Of a stretch of DNA of 43,996 bases, positions 41,429 to 43,996 are shown in pieces. The position numbers and the translations under genes were made by a program. Below the pieces are notes generated by a model. It saw only the letters and a list, made by a program, of their open reading frames with translations, had not been told where the DNA came from and did no database searches. The stretch is taken from the NCBI GenBank assembly GCA_035695045.1, contig DASSEX010000013.1, forward strand, positions 1 through 43,996, written 5' to 3'. The stretch is from DASSKP01 sp035695045 (GTDB lineage: Bacteria > Actinomycetota > Actinomycetes > JAFAQI01). Every line of letters begins with the position of its first letter. The stretch's first letter is position 1.

Positions 41429-41698
41429 GTGGCCCTCGACAACGCCGTCAAGCAACAGATCATCAGCGAGTACGCAACAGGCGAAGGCGACACCGGCTCT
41501 CCCGAAGTGCAGGTCGCGCTGCTCAGCCGGCGCATCAGTGACCTGACCGAGCACATGAAGGCCCACAAGCACGACTTCCACACCCAGCGTGGTCTGCTGC
41601 AGCTCGTCGGCCGTCGCCGTCGGCTGCTGCGCTACCTGGAGCAGAAGGACGTGCAGCGCTACCGCGCGCTGATCGAGCGACTCGGTCTTCGCCGCTAG
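41429..41698 (+). CDS. rpsO: 30S ribosomal protein S15
   Basis: 89 aa from GTG 41429, exactly the usual S15 length, with AGGAG 8 nt upstream; an ATG at 41408 would add seven residues and precede the ribosome-binding site. Binds 16S rRNA at the central-domain three-way junction. Motifs: GEGDTGSPEVQVALLSRRISDLTEHMKAHKHDFHTQRGLLQLVGRRRRLLRYLEQKD, near-identical to bacterial S15. Followed by pnp, the conserved rpsO-pnp pair. Confidence 0.97.
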   Translation: MALDNAVKQQIISEYATGEGDTGSPEVQVALLSRRISDLTEHMKAHKHDFHTQRGLLQLVGRRRRLLRYLEQKDVQRYRALIERLGLRR

Positions 41699-41795
41699 CT
41701 TCACCACCCGCGGCGCCGTCTCGCGCCGAAGGTGAGCGCCGGTCCTCGGTAGTGGCGCCCGCGGCCCCCTGTCAGACGGCAGAGCAGCCCGAGCG

Positions 41796-41824
41796 CTTCG
41801 ATCGAAGACCGGAGCCCTCTCCGG
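41796..41824 (+). promoter_or_regulatory. Hairpins in the rpsO-pnp intercistronic region
   Basis: CTTCGATCGAAG (41796-41807) is a perfect 12-bp palindrome, and CCGGAG (41809-41814) pairs with CTCCGG (41819-41824) over a CCCT loop. They sit in the 159-bp gap 41699-41857 ahead of the pnp start. In other bacteria this region is an RNase III-processed hairpin that mediates PNPase autoregulation; a similar role is possible here. Confidence 0.45.
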
Positions 41825-41857
41825 CGAGGCGGTGCCCCTGATGACAGGAGGCGCCCC

Positions 41858-43996
41858 TTGACGGGCACCAACACCTTCGGCGACACCGTTCAGTTCGCCG
41901 AGACCACGCTCAAGTCCGCCCTCGGCGAGCGCACACTGCGCTTCGAGGCCGGGCGACTTGCCCAGCAGGCCGCCGGTTCGGTCGTCACCTACCTCAACGA
42001 CGACACGATGGTGCTGTCCGCGACGACGGCGTCGAAGAACCCGAAGGACCAGCTCGACTTCTTCCCGCTGACGGTCGACGTCGAAGAACGGCAGTACGCC
42101 GCCGGCAAGATTCCCGGCTCGTTCTTCCGTCGTGAGGGCCGGCCGTCCGAGGACGCGATCCTCACCTGCCGGCTCACCGACCGGCCGCTGCGCCCGTCGT
42201 TCGCGAAGGGCCTGCGCAACGAGATCCAGATCGTCTCGACGATCATGGCGCTCAACCCCGACCACCTGTACGACGTCGTGGCGATCAACAGCGCTGCGTG
42301 CAGCGTGCTGCTCGCGGGCCTGCCGTTCAGCGGCCCGGTCGCCGGCGTACGTGTCGCGCTCATCGACGGCGAGTGGGTGCCCTTCCCGACCCATTCCGAG
42401 CTCGAGCGTGCGGTCTTCGACATGGTCGTCGCCGGCCGTGTCGTCGAGGGCGGCGACGTCGCGATCATGATGGTCGAGGCCGAGGCCACCGAGAACACCA
42501 TCGAGCTCGTCCGTGGCGGCGCGCAGGCGCCGACCGAAGAGGTCGTCGCCGGCGGTCTCGAGGCGGCCAAGCCGTTCCTCAAGCAGATCGCCGAGGCACA
42601 GCAGGAGCTCGCCAACAAGTCGGCCAAGCCGACCCGCGACTTCCCGGTCTACCTCGACTACGGCGACGACGTCCTCGAGGCCGTCACCGCCGCCGTGTCC
42701 GGTGAGCTGTCGTCGGCGCTGACGATCGCCGACAAGCAGCAGCGCGAGACCGAGCTCGACCGGGTCAAGGAGCTGGCGAAGGAGAAGGTCGGCCCCGACT
42801 TCGAGGGCCGCGAGAAGGAGATCTCCGCCGCCTACCGGTCGCTGACCAAGAAGCTGGTCCGCCAGCGCATCATCAGCGAGGGCGTGCGCATCGACGGCCG
42901 GGGGCTCAAGGACATCCGTCCGCTGTCCGCGCAGATCAACGTCGTGCCCCGCGTCCACGGCTCCTCGCTGTTCGAGCGCGGCGAGACGCAGATCCTCAAC
43001 GTGGCGACCCTCAACATGACGCGCATGGAGCAGATGATCGACACGCTGTCTCCGGAGACGCGCAAGCGCTACATGCACCACTACAACTTCCCGCCCTACT
43101 CCACCGGTGAGACCGGTCGAGTCGGTTCGCCGAAGCGTCGCGAGATCGGCCACGGTGCTCTCGCCGAGCGCGCCCTGATCCCGGTCGTGCCGAGCAAGGA
43201 AGAGTTCCCCTACGCGATCCGCGTGGTCTCCGAGGCGCTCGGGTCCAACGGCTCGACGTCGATGGGCTCGGTGTGCGCGTCGTCCCTGTCGCTCATGGCG
43301 GCGGGCGTTCCGTTGCGCGCACCGGTCGCGGGCATCGCGATGGGCCTGATCAACGAGGGCAGCGACTACGTCACCCTGACCGACATCCTCGGGGCAGAGG
43401 ACGCGTTCGGCGACATGGACTTCAAGGTCGCCGGCACTCGTGACTTCGTCACCGCCCTGCAGCTCGACACCAAGCTCGACGGCATCCCCGCTTCCGTGCT
43501 GGCGGCGGCGCTGCAGCAGGCGCACGAGGCGCGACAGACGATCCTCGACGTCATGGCCGGCGCGATCGCCGAGCCGGGCGAGATGTCGCCGTTCGCGCCG
43601 CGGATCATCACCGAGAAGATCCCCGTCGACAAGATCGGCGAGATCATCGGCCCCAAGGGCAAGATCATCAACCAGATCCAGGCCGACACCGGCGCGGATC
43701 TCACGGTGGAGGACGACGGCACGATCTACATCGCCGCCGTCGACGGCGAGAAGGCGGAGGCCGCCCTGCGTGCCGTCCGCTCGATCGTCTCGCCGCAGCT
43801 GCCCGAGGTCGGCGAGCGTTACCTCGGCACCGTCGTGAAGACCACGACGTTCGGTGCGTTCGTCTCCCTCACCCCGGGCAAGGACGGCCTGCTGCACATC
43901 TCGCAGATCCGCAAGATCGTCGGCGGCAAGCGGGTCGAGAACGTCGAGGACGTGCTCCCGGTCGGTTCCAAGGTCCAGGTGCAGATCGCCGAGATC
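41858..43996 (+). CDS. pnp: Polynucleotide phosphorylase, 3' end beyond the window
   Basis: First 713 codons; the frame is open to the last base. 3'-5' phosphorolytic exoribonuclease, trimer. TTG 41858 is chosen because AGGAGG (41846-41851) is 6 nt upstream. First RNase PH domain: TVQFAETTLKSALGERTLRFEAGRLAQQAAGSVV, FFPLTVDVEERQYAAGKIPGSFFRREGRPSE. Helical linker about residues 225-330. Second catalytic PH domain: VRIDGRGLKDIRPLSAQI, RGETQILNVATL, GSNGSTSMGSVCASSLSLMAAGVP and the metal aspartates in LGAEDAFGDMDFKVAGT. KH domain with IPVDKIGEIIGPKGKIINQIQADTGADL, then the start of S1 (VGERYLGTVVKTTTFGAFVSL). Matches actinobacterial GpsI, lacking roughly 30-40 residues at the cut end. Confidence 0.96.
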   Translation, partial: MTGTNTFGDTVQFAETTLKSALGERTLRFEAGRLAQQAAGSVVTYLNDDTMVLSATTASKNPKDQLDFFPLTVDVEERQYAAGKIPGSFFRREGRPSEDAILTCRLTDRPLRPSFAKGLRNEIQIVSTIMALNPDHLYDVVAINSAACSVLLAGLPFSGPVAGVRVALIDGEWVPFPTHSELERAVFDMVVAGRVVEGGDVAIMMVEAEATENTIELVRGGAQAPTEEVVAGGLEAAKPFLKQIAEAQQELANKSAKPTRDFPVYLDYGDDVLEAVTAAVSGELSSALTIADKQQRETELDRVKELAKEKVGPDFEGREKEISAAYRSLTKKLVRQRIISEGVRIDGRGLKDIRPLSAQINVVPRVHGSSLFERGETQILNVATLNMTRMEQMIDTLSPETRKRYMHHYNFPPYSTGETGRVGSPKRREIGHGALAERALIPVVPSKEEFPYAIRVVSEALGSNGSTSMGSVCASSLSLMAAGVPLRAPVAGIAMGLINEGSDYVTLTDILGAEDAFGDMDFKVAGTRDFVTALQLDTKLDGIPASVLAAALQQAHEARQTILDVMAGAIAEPGEMSPFAPRIITEKIPVDKIGEIIGPKGKIINQIQADTGADLTVEDDGTIYIAAVDGEKAEAALRAVRSIVSPQLPEVGERYLGTVVKTTTFGAFVSLTPGKDGLLHISQIRKIVGGKRVENVEDVLPVGSKVQVQIAEI

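Noticed and set aside
41841..41861. A six-codon uORF (MTGGAP) whose stop overlaps the pnp TTG as TTGA
   Set aside because: It contains the pnp ribosome-binding site and has no own ribosome-binding site; more likely chance, though it could be tested with profiling.
40331..43897. A 1188-codon open frame on the minus strand opposite ribF, rpsO and pnp
   Set aside because: It is a frame mirror of high-GC coding DNA: its composition is rich in Arg, Asp, Val, Glu and Leu without domains, while the plus strand has three clear essential genes.

Overview
The window is high-GC DNA with dense, overlapping genes and frequent GTG/TTG starts. It carries the gene order dxr - site-2 protease - ispG - GNAT, then proS ... 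rimP-nusA-ylxR-infB-ylxP-rbfA-nrnA-truB ... ribF-rpsO-pnp. That order, the leaderless-type starts (TANNNT box 5-9 nt before a start codon) and the IF-2 with a Gly/Pro-rich N-terminal region point to an actinomycete. I cannot name the genus. No rRNA, tRNA, transposase, phage gene or CRISPR array was seen, and no gap between genes exceeds 300 bases.

Layout. 1-1675: the two permeases of a spermidine/putrescine-type ABC importer, the first cut by the window edge. 1672-6325: a VOC protein, an MsrPQ-like pair (molybdopterin oxidoreductase plus 4-helix cytochrome b), a PaaI-type thioesterase, and a coupled pair (lactone oxidase and a D-threonine-aldolase/D-serine-dehydratase-like PLP enzyme). 6420-9868: an autoregulated-looking TetR gene leading a chain of ATGA/GTGA-overlapping genes (cytochrome P450, 3-hydroxyisobutyrate-dehydrogenase-like, carboxymuconolactone-decarboxylase-like, NTF2-like), probably one catabolic operon of unknown substrate. 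9914-13626: two translationally coupled secreted beta-propeller (Asp-box) proteins. 13702-15437: a two-gene ABC exporter. 15529-19965: two MEP-pathway enzymes around an intramembrane protease, plus a GNAT enzyme. 20067-26193: a complete five-gene oligopeptide-type ABC importer with a 16-bp-stem hairpin after the binding-protein gene. 26203-29604: proS, a HAD protein and, on the other strand, two ferritin-like proteins. 29696-37080: the nusA-infB translation/RNA-maturation operon. 37091-40372: an accessory insert between truB and ribF. 40382-43996: ribF, rpsO and the first 713 codons of pnp.

The most interesting part is 37091-39016 on the minus strand. It encodes a heliorhodopsin (retinal lysine K248, counterion E119) that overlaps by ATGA with an unrecognised small membrane protein. 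It is preceded, 57 nt before its start, by a palindrome whose core (GGGACT-N2-AGTCCC) matches the DosR/DevR dormancy-regulon box. If real, this links a heliorhodopsin of unknown role to hypoxia/redox control. Other points are three ATGA-chained mini-ORFs between ylxR and infB, an exact 66-bp tandem duplication inside infB, a long imperfect palindrome that forms the 3' end of an amidohydrolase gene, a structured rpsO leader, and at least eight leaderless-type starts.
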